Origin: Snowella sp.
Lineage (GTDB): Bacteria; Cyanobacteriota; Cyanobacteriia; Cyanobacteriales; Microcystaceae
NCBI GenBank assembly: GCA_003249095.1
Contig: QBMS01000007.1
Span: 1 to 64,000, forward strand
Reading direction: 5' to 3'
DNA: 64,000 nucleotides
Shown: positions 1-9,990 of the stretch, piece by piece
Numbering within the stretch: the first letter of the stretch is position 1
Layout of the letters: every line of letters starts with the position of its first letter
The notes under the pieces: model-generated
The model's database searches: none
What the model was told of the DNA's origin: nothing
What the model saw: only the letters and a program-made list of their open reading frames with translations
Position numbers and translations under genes: made by a program

Positions 1-209
1 GTATTATACGTTTCTGAATATAGTGACTCACATTTTTGACAGATAAATATTTTTCTCTCTCCATTATTTTTCGTTTTGTAATGAGAATGAATTTTCACTT
101 CCTCGCTGTGACAATGAGGACAGTCTCGTTTAAATAATTCTTTTTCTTTCCCATTGCAAAATATAGAATCATTAAACTCTTGGATTGGCTTTATCTTTTG
201 GATTGACAT
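1..209 (-). mobile_element. N-terminal part of an IS1-like transposase (zinc-ribbon segment), truncated by window edge
   Basis: Reverse-strand ORF open to the edge: MSIQKIKPIQEFNDSIFCNGKEKELFKRDCPHCHSEEVKIHSHYKTKNNGERKIFICQKCESLYSETYN; CxxC...CxxC zinc ribbon typical of IS1/InsA-like N-termini. Confidence 0.55.
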
Positions 210-559
210 ACTCTCTCTCCTTTTTTTACCGATTTATTTATAGTATTATTACCCTTAACACCCCTGTAAAGTTATAACCATTACTTCCAAGCTTATATTT
301 GCTTCTTTGTTTCTCTAATCCTTTGCCCAGTAATCCTTTCTGCCTTTAATCAGGCTGAACCATTGCCTGTCAACAAGGATTTCAGGAATTAAGTTCCCTT
401 GTGTTTAGAGTTCCAAAACTATTGTTAGATAAAAGATCCATAAAGTAGATGTGGTTGCCTTCTGCTCAGTATTTACTCAAGTTAATTGCTCTAATTTTCT
501 CATTATGATGAGTGGAGAATAACGCTATCGCCTCGGATTTTGACTAATCTAGTATTGCG

Positions 560-1252
560 TTAAAGTGTATATGGGTCAATACCCAAACTCAGTAAATGTT
601 CTTCTAGTTGTCTATTCCGTTCCTGAGCCGATCGCAATTCTTCTTCGGGAGTTAGATAGCGTTTACCCTGCTCATCATACCAATATAGCCATTCACGCTT
701 TATTCCTTGATAAATCCCAATTTCTCGGCCAATCCCTAATCCCAAGTCGCTTAACCAAACTGGCTCTCCTGCCAATAACTGATATTGACCGTTTTTTAAT
801 TGGTACACCTCTAATTTTGGTTTACGTTTACGCAAAGGATTATAGACAACATAGTACAAAACACCCATTTCCGCGTAAAAATTTTTCTTTGTGGTATATT
901 CCCCTCGTCGAGTGTGAGAAACCACTTCTAACACTAAAACAGGAACGGCTTGTTCTTCCCACAACAGATAAGACAACCGCAAATCCTCATCAATAATGCG
1001 AGGAACCCCCACACTCAGAAAACCATCGGGCGCGATCGCGGGTTGGTAGGGATCGTAATAAATCCCCATATCGACCCCGAAGAACCAGTCCATGCGTTCT
1101 GACCAAATATGGGCCAAGGTAGATAGGAGGAAATTGGGAATAAAATTTTGTAGTTCGTTGTCCACAGGGGTATCATCAGAATCAGGTAAATCCTCGGCAG
1201 AGGGTAGGCAAGCTCTGGGGTCGTGTTGGAGTAACATTGACTTAGAATACAT
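560..1252 (-). CDS. Uma2 family endonuclease (DUF820, PD-(D/E)XK-like)
   Basis: Motifs APDGFLSVGVP, VLVLEVVSHTRRGEYTTKKNFYAEMGVLYYVVY; 230 aa. Confidence 0.85.
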   Translation of the reverse strand: MYSKSMLLQHDPRACLPSAEDLPDSDDTPVDNELQNFIPNFLLSTLAHIWSERMDWFFGVDMGIYYDPYQPAIAPDGFLSVGVPRIIDEDLRLSYLLWEEQAVPVLVLEVVSHTRRGEYTTKKNFYAEMGVLYYVVYNPLRKRKPKLEVYQLKNGQYQLLAGEPVWLSDLGLGIGREIGIYQGIKREWLYWYDEQGKRYLTPEEELRSAQERNRQLEEHLLSLGIDPYTL

Positions 1253-1565
1253 TAAGTAAACTCCTGTATATTAGCAGAATACTAGATTAATGTGATCGCG
1301 CATTGCCGTTAGGCGATTGTATTAAAACAATGACTTGATAATCAAATATATAATCAAATTATACAACTTAAAAAACATAAATAATCGAAGAAATTTTACA
1401 CTTAAACGAGGACAAAACTGATAAAATTTGAACATAATTAGATAGATAAAATTCAATACCAAAAAAGATTTAAGATGATGACGGGGACAGTTTAAGCTAT
1501 AATCTTCAATTACGCTTTTAAGTCAGCGACGTTATCTGTAAAATCCTGTAAATGGAAGTCTGAGT

Positions 1566-2252
1566 TTGAAACTATCTATTATTGTTCCCTGCTATAACGA
1601 AAAATCAACCATCCGCGAAGTCATTGATGCGGTTCTAGCAGCTCCCTATGACGATAAAGAAATTATCATTGTCGATGATTGCTCCAAAGATGGTACAAAA
1701 GAAGTCCTTTTAGAAGAAATAGAACCCTTAGTTCATCAGATTCTTTTCCATAAAGTTAACCAGGGAAAGGGAGCCGCCCTCCGAACGGGAATCCAAGCGG
1801 CAACGGGCGATATCGTTTTGATCCAAGATGCGGACTTGGAATATGATCCCCAGGAATATCCCAACTTAGTGGAGCCTATTTTACGGAATAAGGCAGATGT
1901 GGTCTATGGTTCGCGTTTTATGGGTTCCCAGCCTCACCGAGTTCTTTATTTTTGGCACAGTGTCGGTAACATGGTTTTAACGATCCTATCCAATATGTTT
2001 ACTAACCTGAACCTAACCGATATGGAAACTTGTTATAAAGTCTTTCGTCGAGAAATTATCCAAGGAATTTCTATTCAAGAAAATCGTTTTGGCTTTGAAC
2101 CAGAAATTACTGCTAAAATTGCCAAGTTAGAATGTCGAATCTTTGAAGTGGGAATTTCCTATTATGGACGCACCTACAAAGAAGGTAAGAAAATTGGCTG
2201 GAAAGATGGAATAAGAGCCATTTACTGCATTATTAAATATAATTTATTTTAG
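1566..2252 (+). CDS. Glycosyltransferase family 2 (polyprenyl/dolichol-phosphate sugar synthase type)
   Basis: [42 protein letters not shown] start. Confidence 0.85.
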   Translation: MKLSIIVPCYNEKSTIREVIDAVLAAPYDDKEIIIVDDCSKDGTKEVLLEEIEPLVHQILFHKVNQGKGAALRTGIQAATGDIVLIQDADLEYDPQEYPNLVEPILRNKADVVYGSRFMGSQPHRVLYFWHSVGNMVLTILSNMFTNLNLTDMETCYKVFRREIIQGISIQENRFGFEPEITAKIAKLECRIFEVGISYYGRTYKEGKKIGWKDGIRAIYCIIKYNLF

Positions 2253-2314
2253 GAGTCGAGTAATTAGATTTGAAAGTCTGATATGCTGACTTACTAGTAA
2301 CTATAATTTCTGAC

Positions 2315-5300
2315 TTGATGAAAAAATTTATTATCATCGATCATTCACTGTGTAACCTTCAGGGGCATCACTATGAATGTAGTATTTCCGTTGCAGAGGC
2401 CGCAGTAAGAGCGGGTTATCAGCCCATTATCTTGGCGAATAGGGCGTTGTCGAGATCGCTGTTGTCACCAGAAATTAAAATCATCCCAGCATTTGACGTA
2501 GATTGGTTTAATCAACCGATGGTCATAGAAAAAGAAAAATCTAACAAAGAGAAGTCAGAAAACACGAAAAAGAAAAATTTTAAGGAATATATTCATTATC
2601 AACTCTATCTTTGGAATTATAAATATCCTCGTTGGTCAATTTTCGGGGAAAAAGTTGAAGGTAGTACCAAGAGATCCAAGGAATGGTTAAAAAAAGATTG
2701 GCAATTACTGCGGTCTATTCCCTTGAGTAATACACTGTGGGGATTATCGAAAATTATTTTGGGACTAATCCGTTTTATTTTTGGATTAGCTTTAAAAGTA
2801 ATGAGTAAAATTTTTAAAAAAGTAGGTAAACCTTCCCTAGTTTTGACTTCAAAAAATCAAAGCTTTACTGAAACTCTCGCAGAAATCTTACCAACTTTAA
2901 ATTTAACTCCAGAAGATCAGATTTTTATTCATACTTTTGGAATAGAACAATTAGAAGAATTATATTATTTTTTAGCAAAAAGCGATCGCGACTTATTACC
3001 GACCCATCATTTATTATTCAGAAGGGATACGGATGAGCCGTTAGTCATTAATGCCAAAGGGATGGGACTTAAAGTTTGTTTACAAGCATTTTATGATAGT
3101 CAACTATGGCCTAGTAAAATTCGTTTTTATACGGATACGGAAGATTTGGTTAGAAAACATAATGCCCTCAGTCCTGTTCAACTAAGTCAGGTTCCTATTC
3201 CTTTTCGTCAAGAAAAATTAATTAACCAATTATTTCAAGAAGTAAAAAATTATATTCATCTTGTTTATTTGGGAGATGCTCGTTCCGAGAAAGGCTATCA
3301 GTATTTACCGAATTTAATCGACGCATTATGGCAAAATTATTTACAACCAAATAAGGTTAAATTTACTATTCAATCTAACTACAATATCGAGGGGGGAGAA
3401 GTTGAGATTCTAGCGGCAAAATTAGCCCTTTCCCAATATCCTGAGAGCAAGATTAAATTAATTGATCATCCTATGCAACCTGATGATTACTATCAGTTAT
3501 TGGCTTCTGCGCATATTGTCGTTCTGCCCTATAATCCCCAAAATTATCAACGCACTTCAGGGGTTTTAACCGAAGCCTTAGCCGCAGGAAAGCCTGTCGT
3601 AGTCCCTAATGGAAGTTGGTTAGCCCAACAAGTCGATGAATCGAGGGCCAGTATTTATCGTGATCCCCAGGATTTACCCCAGGCAGTGATTCGCTTACTA
3701 GAAAATTTACCGACTTTTACCCAATCTGCCAAAGCGTTTAGTATTCATTGGCGATCGCGGCAATCCCCTGATTATTTTTTAGATTGTTTATTAAAACCTG
3801 TTGATTGGCCATCGGTTAAGTTACCTATCGAACAACCTAAATTAGTGCAATTGCCTCCTAGCGTTTTGCTGATATTATCGGCAGATTTAATCCTAGAAGG
3901 AGAAAATTTAGAGAAACTCAACTATTTTTGCCGATGTGGTTATCGGGTTTATGGTATTTTTTATACCTCGGAAAAAGTCGTTAATCTAAATTCCCTAAAA
4001 CAAATATTAGAAAGTTATAGGCTATACCAATTTTGGATCTTAACGGATAAAGATGAACGAATTGCTCCTAACTCCTTTACTTCCTTTGAATATCAGCAAT
4101 ATCTAGAGAATAGCTATTATCAACGTTTAACTTTATTGCAATATTGGATCGATTCTAGTCGTTTACAAATACCCACAGAATTAAAACAAACTCTTAATAA
4201 TATTCAGATTAATTTAGTTTATATTGATTCTCTGATTTACGGACAATACACTAAAAAGTTAGATCTAAAGACTACAATCGTAATTCTTGAAGTCTCCCAA
4301 CTATATTCTTACAACTATGCTCTACGCGATCGCCGAGAAGTTGATCCCCAGGAATTAAACTGGGAAATTGAACAGTTAAAACAATATCCCGTTTTAGTCA
4401 CTAATTTTCAACACCTAGCCGAAAAATTAAAAGAGTTAACGGGAAATAGTCAGATTTATGGGATAAGTCAGACTTCTAAATCAAAAACACTTTTAAATTA
4501 TCAAGCTTTAAATCAGGCTTGCCAAAACATTTTAGGGCAAAAAACTTTATCATTAGAGCAATTGACCACTAGCCCTAAAATTGCGATTCTTTATCCCTGG
4601 GGTGATATCCAAGAACGCCAAAGCGGAGCTAGTCAACGTACAGGTTTATTATTGGATTATTTACAACAGCAGACTTTTGAAACTCGTGTATATACCATTG
4701 GTCAACCTCGAAAAATATGGTCAGAAGGGATTTATTATGAGTATTATAATTCCGATTTTGGACAGGCAGAATTAGTTAAAAATGTGTATCAAGATGCCTA
4801 TGCCTCCTGGCGAAAAACTCTTAATCTTCTGGAAGAAAATGCAGATAATGCAGATAATGGCTTATCTACTCTCAATGAAAATTGGTTACCTTGGATTTAT
4901 TATCAATTTCGTTTTGATCCTAGCTTTAAAAACTGGATTGAACGGATTACAGACTGGGCCGATGTAGTGATTTTGGAATATCCTTTTTGGGGAGAAATAT
5001 TAGGTAAAATTTGCCCCCAGAAAAATGTTAAATTAATCCTTACCGCCCATGATGTTTTATCTCACAACTTAGATAAAGATTCCTTACTCAGAAAAATCGC
5101 TTTGACTGAAGAAATTAATGCTTTAAAACAAGCGGATGCTGTTGTTACCTTGTCTGAAAATGATCAATCTTTTTTTGAGAAATATAATATTAAAAGTTAC
5201 TGTGTTCCCATTGCGATCGACACTGAAAAAATTAATTCTATTTGTCAACAACAATCTCTCCTACAAAATCCTCAAGAAGTAGAAATTGCGAACCGACTCA

Positions 5301-5809
5301 ATGTAGATTTTTGTCTTTTCGTGGGTAGTCAACACAATCCTAATATTGAAGCCGTTAAGCAAATTCGCCAGTGGTTGAATCCCGCGAATGATTTTGCTGC
5401 CAATTTTACAGGTAAGTTTGTCATTGTCGGAGGTTGTTGGCAAATTGAGGAAGAGAGAAACTTTATCTCTTTGGGGAAGGTCAGTGATAAATTGTTAAGC
5501 TATCTCTACCAACGGGCGGCTTTGGTCGTCTCTCCTTTGAATTCGGGTACAGGAATGTCTGTCAAGATAATTGAGGCGATGGCCTATGGTAAAGTTATTC
5601 TCGGAACGAGCGTCGGCTTTCGGGGTTATCCTATAGAATCAGGAGTTAACTGCATCGTCTGTGATAACTTAGATGATTATCCTAAAAAAATTGGGCAACT
5701 CCTCCAGCAACCCGAAGTTTTAAATCGCATTGGCCAACAAGCAAAGCAATTTGCCCAGGAATATGACTACCACCTATTATATAAAACCTATTTAGATTTA
5801 ATTTTATGA
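2315..5809 (+). CDS. Very large glycosyltransferase with two GT4-like domains (1164 aa)
   Basis: Two GT4 C-terminal signatures: LTEALAAGKPVVVPNGSWLAQQV and IIEAMAYGKVILGTSVGFRGYPIESGVNCIV; overlaps next ORF by ATGA. Confidence 0.8.
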   Translation: MMKKFIIIDHSLCNLQGHHYECSISVAEAAVRAGYQPIILANRALSRSLLSPEIKIIPAFDVDWFNQPMVIEKEKSNKEKSENTKKKNFKEYIHYQLYLWNYKYPRWSIFGEKVEGSTKRSKEWLKKDWQLLRSIPLSNTLWGLSKIILGLIRFIFGLALKVMSKIFKKVGKPSLVLTSKNQSFTETLAEILPTLNLTPEDQIFIHTFGIEQLEELYYFLAKSDRDLLPTHHLLFRRDTDEPLVINAKGMGLKVCLQAFYDSQLWPSKIRFYTDTEDLVRKHNALSPVQLSQVPIPFRQEKLINQLFQEVKNYIHLVYLGDARSEKGYQYLPNLIDALWQNYLQPNKVKFTIQSNYNIEGGEVEILAAKLALSQYPESKIKLIDHPMQPDDYYQLLASAHIVVLPYNPQNYQRTSGVLTEALAAGKPVVVPNGSWLAQQVDESRASIYRDPQDLPQAVIRLLENLPTFTQSAKAFSIHWRSRQSPDYFLDCLLKPVDWPSVKLPIEQPKLVQLPPSVLLILSADLILEGENLEKLNYFCRCGYRVYGIFYTSEKVVNLNSLKQILESYRLYQFWILTDKDERIAPNSFTSFEYQQYLENSYYQRLTLLQYWIDSSRLQIPTELKQTLNNIQINLVYIDSLIYGQYTKKLDLKTTIVILEVSQLYSYNYALRDRREVDPQELNWEIEQLKQYPVLVTNFQHLAEKLKELTGNSQIYGISQTSKSKTLLNYQALNQACQNILGQKTLSLEQLTTSPKIAILYPWGDIQERQSGASQRTGLLLDYLQQQTFETRVYTIGQPRKIWSEGIYYEYYNSDFGQAELVKNVYQDAYASWRKTLNLLEENADNADNGLSTLNENWLPWIYYQFRFDPSFKNWIERITDWADVVILEYPFWGEILGKICPQKNVKLILTAHDVLSHNLDKDSLLRKIALTEEINALKQADAVVTLSENDQSFFEKYNIKSYCVPIAIDTEKINSICQQQSLLQNPQEVEIANRLNVDFCLFVGSQHNPNIEAVKQIRQWLNPANDFAANFTGKFVIVGGCWQIEEERNFISLGKVSDKLLSYLYQRAALVVSPLNSGTGMSVKIIEAMAYGKVILGTSVGFRGYPIESGVNCIVCDNLDDYPKKIGQLLQQPEVLNRIGQQAKQFAQEYDYHLLYKTYLDLIL

Positions 5810-8796
5810 AAGTATTAATTGCGGATTTTGATCTATTTGCGAAAGTTGGCGGAGGACAAACTTTTTATCGCAGTATTATTTTAAAAAATCCTCAGATTGA
5901 CTTTTATTATCTAGCAGAAAAAGAAAAACCTGATACGAAGCGTCCTGCTAATGCCCATCCCGTCAGTTTTCAAGAAAGATATTTTTTAGCAGATTTGAAT
6001 AATTTTTTCGATGTCAATCCTCCTAAATGGGTTTATCGTTCTTTTATTCGTGCCAATAATATTGCTCATGCGATCGCGGAAATGGAGTTTGATGTCATTG
6101 ATTCTCCTGATTACGAACAATGGGGTATTTTTCTGCATTCGGCCCTTAATTATCACCAAGTTAAGTTTGGAAAAATCGCGCTTTCTTTGCATGGAAAAAT
6201 TTCAACGACGTTGCAATTAGATTGGTTTAATCAGGGTAACGAAAACATTCCTTTAGTATTAGAAGAAGCGAAACAATATGCAACGGTGGATCTGCGGTAT
6301 GGCATCAGTAAAAGTTATGTTGATGAGTGGAAAGAAATTAGCTATTTTGAGTGCCATTATTACCATCCCTTACACTTTTTTGATCTGCCAAAACTTGTTA
6401 CCGAAATTCCTACTAACCATGCTCCCGACTTAAACTTTATTGGGCGTACTGAACGACGAAAAGGGCCAGATATTTTCATTGATTTAGTTTGGTGGTTAAC
6501 CGAATCTCATTATAATCAAGCAAATATTATTGGCCCCCATAGTTTTAACGATAAGGCGACGGTTTCTTCCCAGAGTTTTTTAGAAGAAATGCTAAAAAAT
6601 CGCAACAAGGGTATTCAATTATTGCCTCCGAAAACCCAAAAGGAATTGATGGCATTGTTCGCCACTCAATCAGTAACTTTTGTTCCCTCGCGCTATGACA
6701 CTTTAAATCTGATTGCCCTAGAATCCTTGTTTTCAGGATGTCCTACGGTTATTGGGAGTGGGGCGGGGGTTTGTCGATTATTGGAAGAAAGTTTTCCTGA
6801 GATTCCCTTTGTCAAAATCGATCTAGACAATATCTATGCTTGCTTGTCAGACATTGACGCAATTTTAACGAATTATTCTGATTATCGTAGTCAATTAGTT
6901 GATCGCGTCTTAGAAGTAAATCAAACCATCAGCGATCCGCCCTTAATTGAAATCTATCAAAGTTCATCGGAACATGAACCCGAAGTTCGTCAGGAATTAC
7001 AAAATTGGTATGACCAGTTAATGGGTTATTGGCGATCAACTCAAGAGGGACAGTCTTGGATACAACCGATCAAAGCCCAATTAAAACCCAAAGCTAAGGA
7101 AATTCTTAAAAACCTCAAAGCAAATCTTGGCCCCGTGAAGGATAAATTACTGGAACCCCTTCGGGATGAATATAATTCCCAGACATTAAAATCACCATTG
7201 TTACTTAAAAAATACGCTAGGACTTTTAACGAACCTGAGCAGACATCAGAGGAAATTGAAGATAAGTTGGAAGACCTCTGGCGGATTGCTTCTAACTATA
7301 AATCTGAATTATTGGGAGTAAGGGGTAAGTTAGGCATCAATTATCGCATTGATCGCGTCCGACTCTGGCGAGAATTAGCACGAATCGAAGATTTGCGGGG
7401 TAATGCCTTTGTCACAGCGACCTATAAGGTACGGGCGATGCGGGCATTAGGAGAAGATCGTTTTGACGATTTGCCCTTTGTTTTAAGGACGCTACAGGAA
7501 ACAGGGTTTACCAAAGAAGCCAAGGCGGTAGATGCCCTCTACGGAAAACCGAGTGAACGGGAAGAAAAAAGTTTCGCTCTCATTGAAGCGGCAAGGGTGG
7601 ATAATCTGGTCAATCCCGCCGAGGATGAATACGAAATTTGGGACGATCGCCGAGATAAAGGGGAGTATCGAGCAACGATTATTGTTTCTCTCTATAATGC
7701 GGCGACCAAATTGCCCCTATTCCTCAAAACCCTGAAACATCAGACCCTTATTCAAAAAGGACAAGCCGAAGTTATTTTGATGGATAGTGGCTCTCCAACG
7801 GATGAATATCAAGTTTTTCAATCATTAGCGAGCGAGTTGGATTATCCCATTTTGTATGCGCGATCGCCCCAACGGGAAACCATTCAAAGTGCCTGGAATC
7901 GGGGGATCAAATTAGCGCGATCGCCCTATTTGGCTTTTTTAGGGGTTGATGAAACGATTTTGCCCGATTGTTTGGAAGTGTTAGCCAAGGAACTGGATCA
8001 GGATCAACACCTCGATTGGGTGATTGGCCACAGTTTAGTTACCAATGTTGATCCCCAAGGTAGTTGGGCTAATGACATCATGACCTACGATCGCACGGGT
8101 TATGAACAGGATTTAGTCTATCTGGAAACCTGTTATCTATCTTGGGTCGGAGCATTGTACCGAAAATCTATCCATGATCGCTTTGGTTATTATGATCAGA
8201 GTTTTCGGGGGGCCGGGGATACGGAATTTAAAAATCGCGTTATGCCCTACATCAAGAGTAAAGCCGTTGACCGTACCCTGGGCTTATTTTGGAATTATCC
8301 CGACGAACGAACCACCCAAAGCCCTCTGGCGGAAATCGAAGATATGCGAGCCTGGTATCTGCACCGTACCCTCGCGGGGGTAAAATATGCCTTTGGTCAG
8401 CGATCGCCTGAAGAAGTCGAGAATTTGCTCTATCATTGTCTGGGTTATCGTAAATCCTACTGTCGCCATACCAGTACGGATCTAGACCATGCCTACAATT
8501 TAGCCCTATATTTGCGATCGGTTTCCCCTGAATCCCCTGCCCTGAAGTATTTTGATGGCATTACCAGCCTCTTAAATTCCTACCGTGCCTTGGATTGGAT
8601 GCCAAAACTTTCTCAATTTACGCCGTTTTCCCTCATGCTAGAAACTCGTAAACTCACCCAAGCGGTTCAACAGGAACATCAGCAACTTTGGGCAGGCGAT
8701 CGCCTTCATGTTCCCCAATACAAAATTTTTAACGACAATCGCCACGAACAACACGCCTTTCTCTGGTTTACGGATATTTCAGCAACTAAAAAATAA
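5806..8796 (+). CDS. Bimodular glycosyltransferase: GT4-like N-terminus plus GT2-like C-terminal domain (996 aa)
   Basis: FIGRTERRKGPDIFIDLV and ALESLFSGCPTVIGSGAGVCRLLEE (GT4); YRATIIVSLYNAATKLPLFLKTLKHQTL...VILMDSGSP (GT2). Confidence 0.8.
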   Translation: MKVLIADFDLFAKVGGGQTFYRSIILKNPQIDFYYLAEKEKPDTKRPANAHPVSFQERYFLADLNNFFDVNPPKWVYRSFIRANNIAHAIAEMEFDVIDSPDYEQWGIFLHSALNYHQVKFGKIALSLHGKISTTLQLDWFNQGNENIPLVLEEAKQYATVDLRYGISKSYVDEWKEISYFECHYYHPLHFFDLPKLVTEIPTNHAPDLNFIGRTERRKGPDIFIDLVWWLTESHYNQANIIGPHSFNDKATVSSQSFLEEMLKNRNKGIQLLPPKTQKELMALFATQSVTFVPSRYDTLNLIALESLFSGCPTVIGSGAGVCRLLEESFPEIPFVKIDLDNIYACLSDIDAILTNYSDYRSQLVDRVLEVNQTISDPPLIEIYQSSSEHEPEVRQELQNWYDQLMGYWRSTQEGQSWIQPIKAQLKPKAKEILKNLKANLGPVKDKLLEPLRDEYNSQTLKSPLLLKKYARTFNEPEQTSEEIEDKLEDLWRIASNYKSELLGVRGKLGINYRIDRVRLWRELARIEDLRGNAFVTATYKVRAMRALGEDRFDDLPFVLRTLQETGFTKEAKAVDALYGKPSEREEKSFALIEAARVDNLVNPAEDEYEIWDDRRDKGEYRATIIVSLYNAATKLPLFLKTLKHQTLIQKGQAEVILMDSGSPTDEYQVFQSLASELDYPILYARSPQRETIQSAWNRGIKLARSPYLAFLGVDETILPDCLEVLAKELDQDQHLDWVIGHSLVTNVDPQGSWANDIMTYDRTGYEQDLVYLETCYLSWVGALYRKSIHDRFGYYDQSFRGAGDTEFKNRVMPYIKSKAVDRTLGLFWNYPDERTTQSPLAEIEDMRAWYLHRTLAGVKYAFGQRSPEEVENLLYHCLGYRKSYCRHTSTDLDHAYNLALYLRSVSPESPALKYFDGITSLLNSYRALDWMPKLSQFTPFSLMLETRKLTQAVQQEHQQLWAGDRLHVPQYKIFNDNRHEQHAFLWFTDISATKK

Positions 8797-8799
8797 ATC

Positions 8800-9981
8800 A
8801 TGTTACAAAATCTCAAAGATAAAATTAAATTTAAACTCGCTAAAATTCTTACGCCTGAAGTTGATAAAAGATTAAAAATTGAAGAAAGATTGGCCGTTGC
8901 TGATGAAAAAATTGCCAGTGTTGATCTCTACGGAATCGCTCCCTGGTATCAGGAAAACTTTTGGGAACCGCCCGTTCAAATTGCCCTCCAAAATCTCTGT
9001 AAACCTGGTGATATTGTCTTTGATGTGGGTGCTAATTTTGGTGGACTCAGTACCTTAATGTCTCGTGCTGTCGGGCCAAAAGGAGTTGTTTGTTCCTTTG
9101 AAGCCAGTCCCCGTATTATTAGTAAAACCCAGCGCAACTTAGTATTAAGTGGTTGTAGTAATGTGCAACTTTTCCACACGGCGGTCTATCATACCTCCAA
9201 TCAAACCGTTAATATTTATCCTGGAGATCATCTCAATGACAGCATTTATGGTTCCTCAACCTACGGTGATCCCTACGAAATCCCGACTCTTGCCCTCGAT
9301 GATTTTATTGAATATACTAAACTTGTGCCTAATTTATTGAAATTAGACATTGAAGAAGCGGAATTTGATGCGTTACAGGGCATGAAAAAAACGCTTATAA
9401 TTGCTAAACCCCATTTAATTTTAGAAACCCAACGAGAAGATACGAATTGTCTCAATTTTTTGCGGGATAATGGTTATATCGCGATCGATTTAAACGCCTA
9501 CCGAGAAATAACCTCCATTGAAGATTATCCCCCAGGAGAAGGAGTCCGTAATAATCTTTATATTCACCGCGATCGCTTATCGGAAACTCCCTATCAACCC
9601 CCCTTTGAGTTTAAAGATTACGCCTTTTTATCCGAACAAGACTTTAGAAAAAATTCCGATAACTCAATTGTTTTAGATAAACCTCTGACATTAGAAAAGG
9701 GACGTTATTTAATTAATATTGATTTTACTGCCACAGGCAAAAACAATGATCTCAGATGTGGCGTAAAAGTTAAGAACAAAGTTATTTTTCGCTACAGTGC
9801 TTATAGTTCTTATCTAGCGTCCTGCTATCGAGATTGGGTAATTGATTTACCGAAGAAATCCGAGATCACGATCTACTTTGAATTTAAAAATAATACTAGA
9901 GACGAAAGTTTACAGGTCAACGGAGCCAAGATTATTCAAGTCACTAACTTTAACCACTTCTCTCCCATTCTTTATATTTAA
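8800..9981 (+). CDS. FkbM family methyltransferase with extra C-terminal domain
   Basis: VFDVGANFGGLSTLMSRAVGPKGVVCSFEASPR, LLKLDIEEAEFDALQGMK; about 115 extra residues at the C-terminus. Confidence 0.85.
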   Translation: MLQNLKDKIKFKLAKILTPEVDKRLKIEERLAVADEKIASVDLYGIAPWYQENFWEPPVQIALQNLCKPGDIVFDVGANFGGLSTLMSRAVGPKGVVCSFEASPRIISKTQRNLVLSGCSNVQLFHTAVYHTSNQTVNIYPGDHLNDSIYGSSTYGDPYEIPTLALDDFIEYTKLVPNLLKLDIEEAEFDALQGMKKTLIIAKPHLILETQREDTNCLNFLRDNGYIAIDLNAYREITSIEDYPPGEGVRNNLYIHRDRLSETPYQPPFEFKDYAFLSEQDFRKNSDNSIVLDKPLTLEKGRYLINIDFTATGKNNDLRCGVKVKNKVIFRYSAYSSYLASCYRDWVIDLPKKSEITIYFEFKNNTRDESLQVNGAKIIQVTNFNHFSPILYI

Positions 9982-9990
9982 TTTAATTCC

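Noticed and set aside
565-996. 143-aa plus-strand ORF
   Set aside because: Entirely antisense to the well-supported Uma2 gene; no recognisable motif.
4581-4967. Two short plus-strand ORFs inside the 1164-aa glycosyltransferase gene
   Set aside because: Out-of-frame shadows of a strong coding region.
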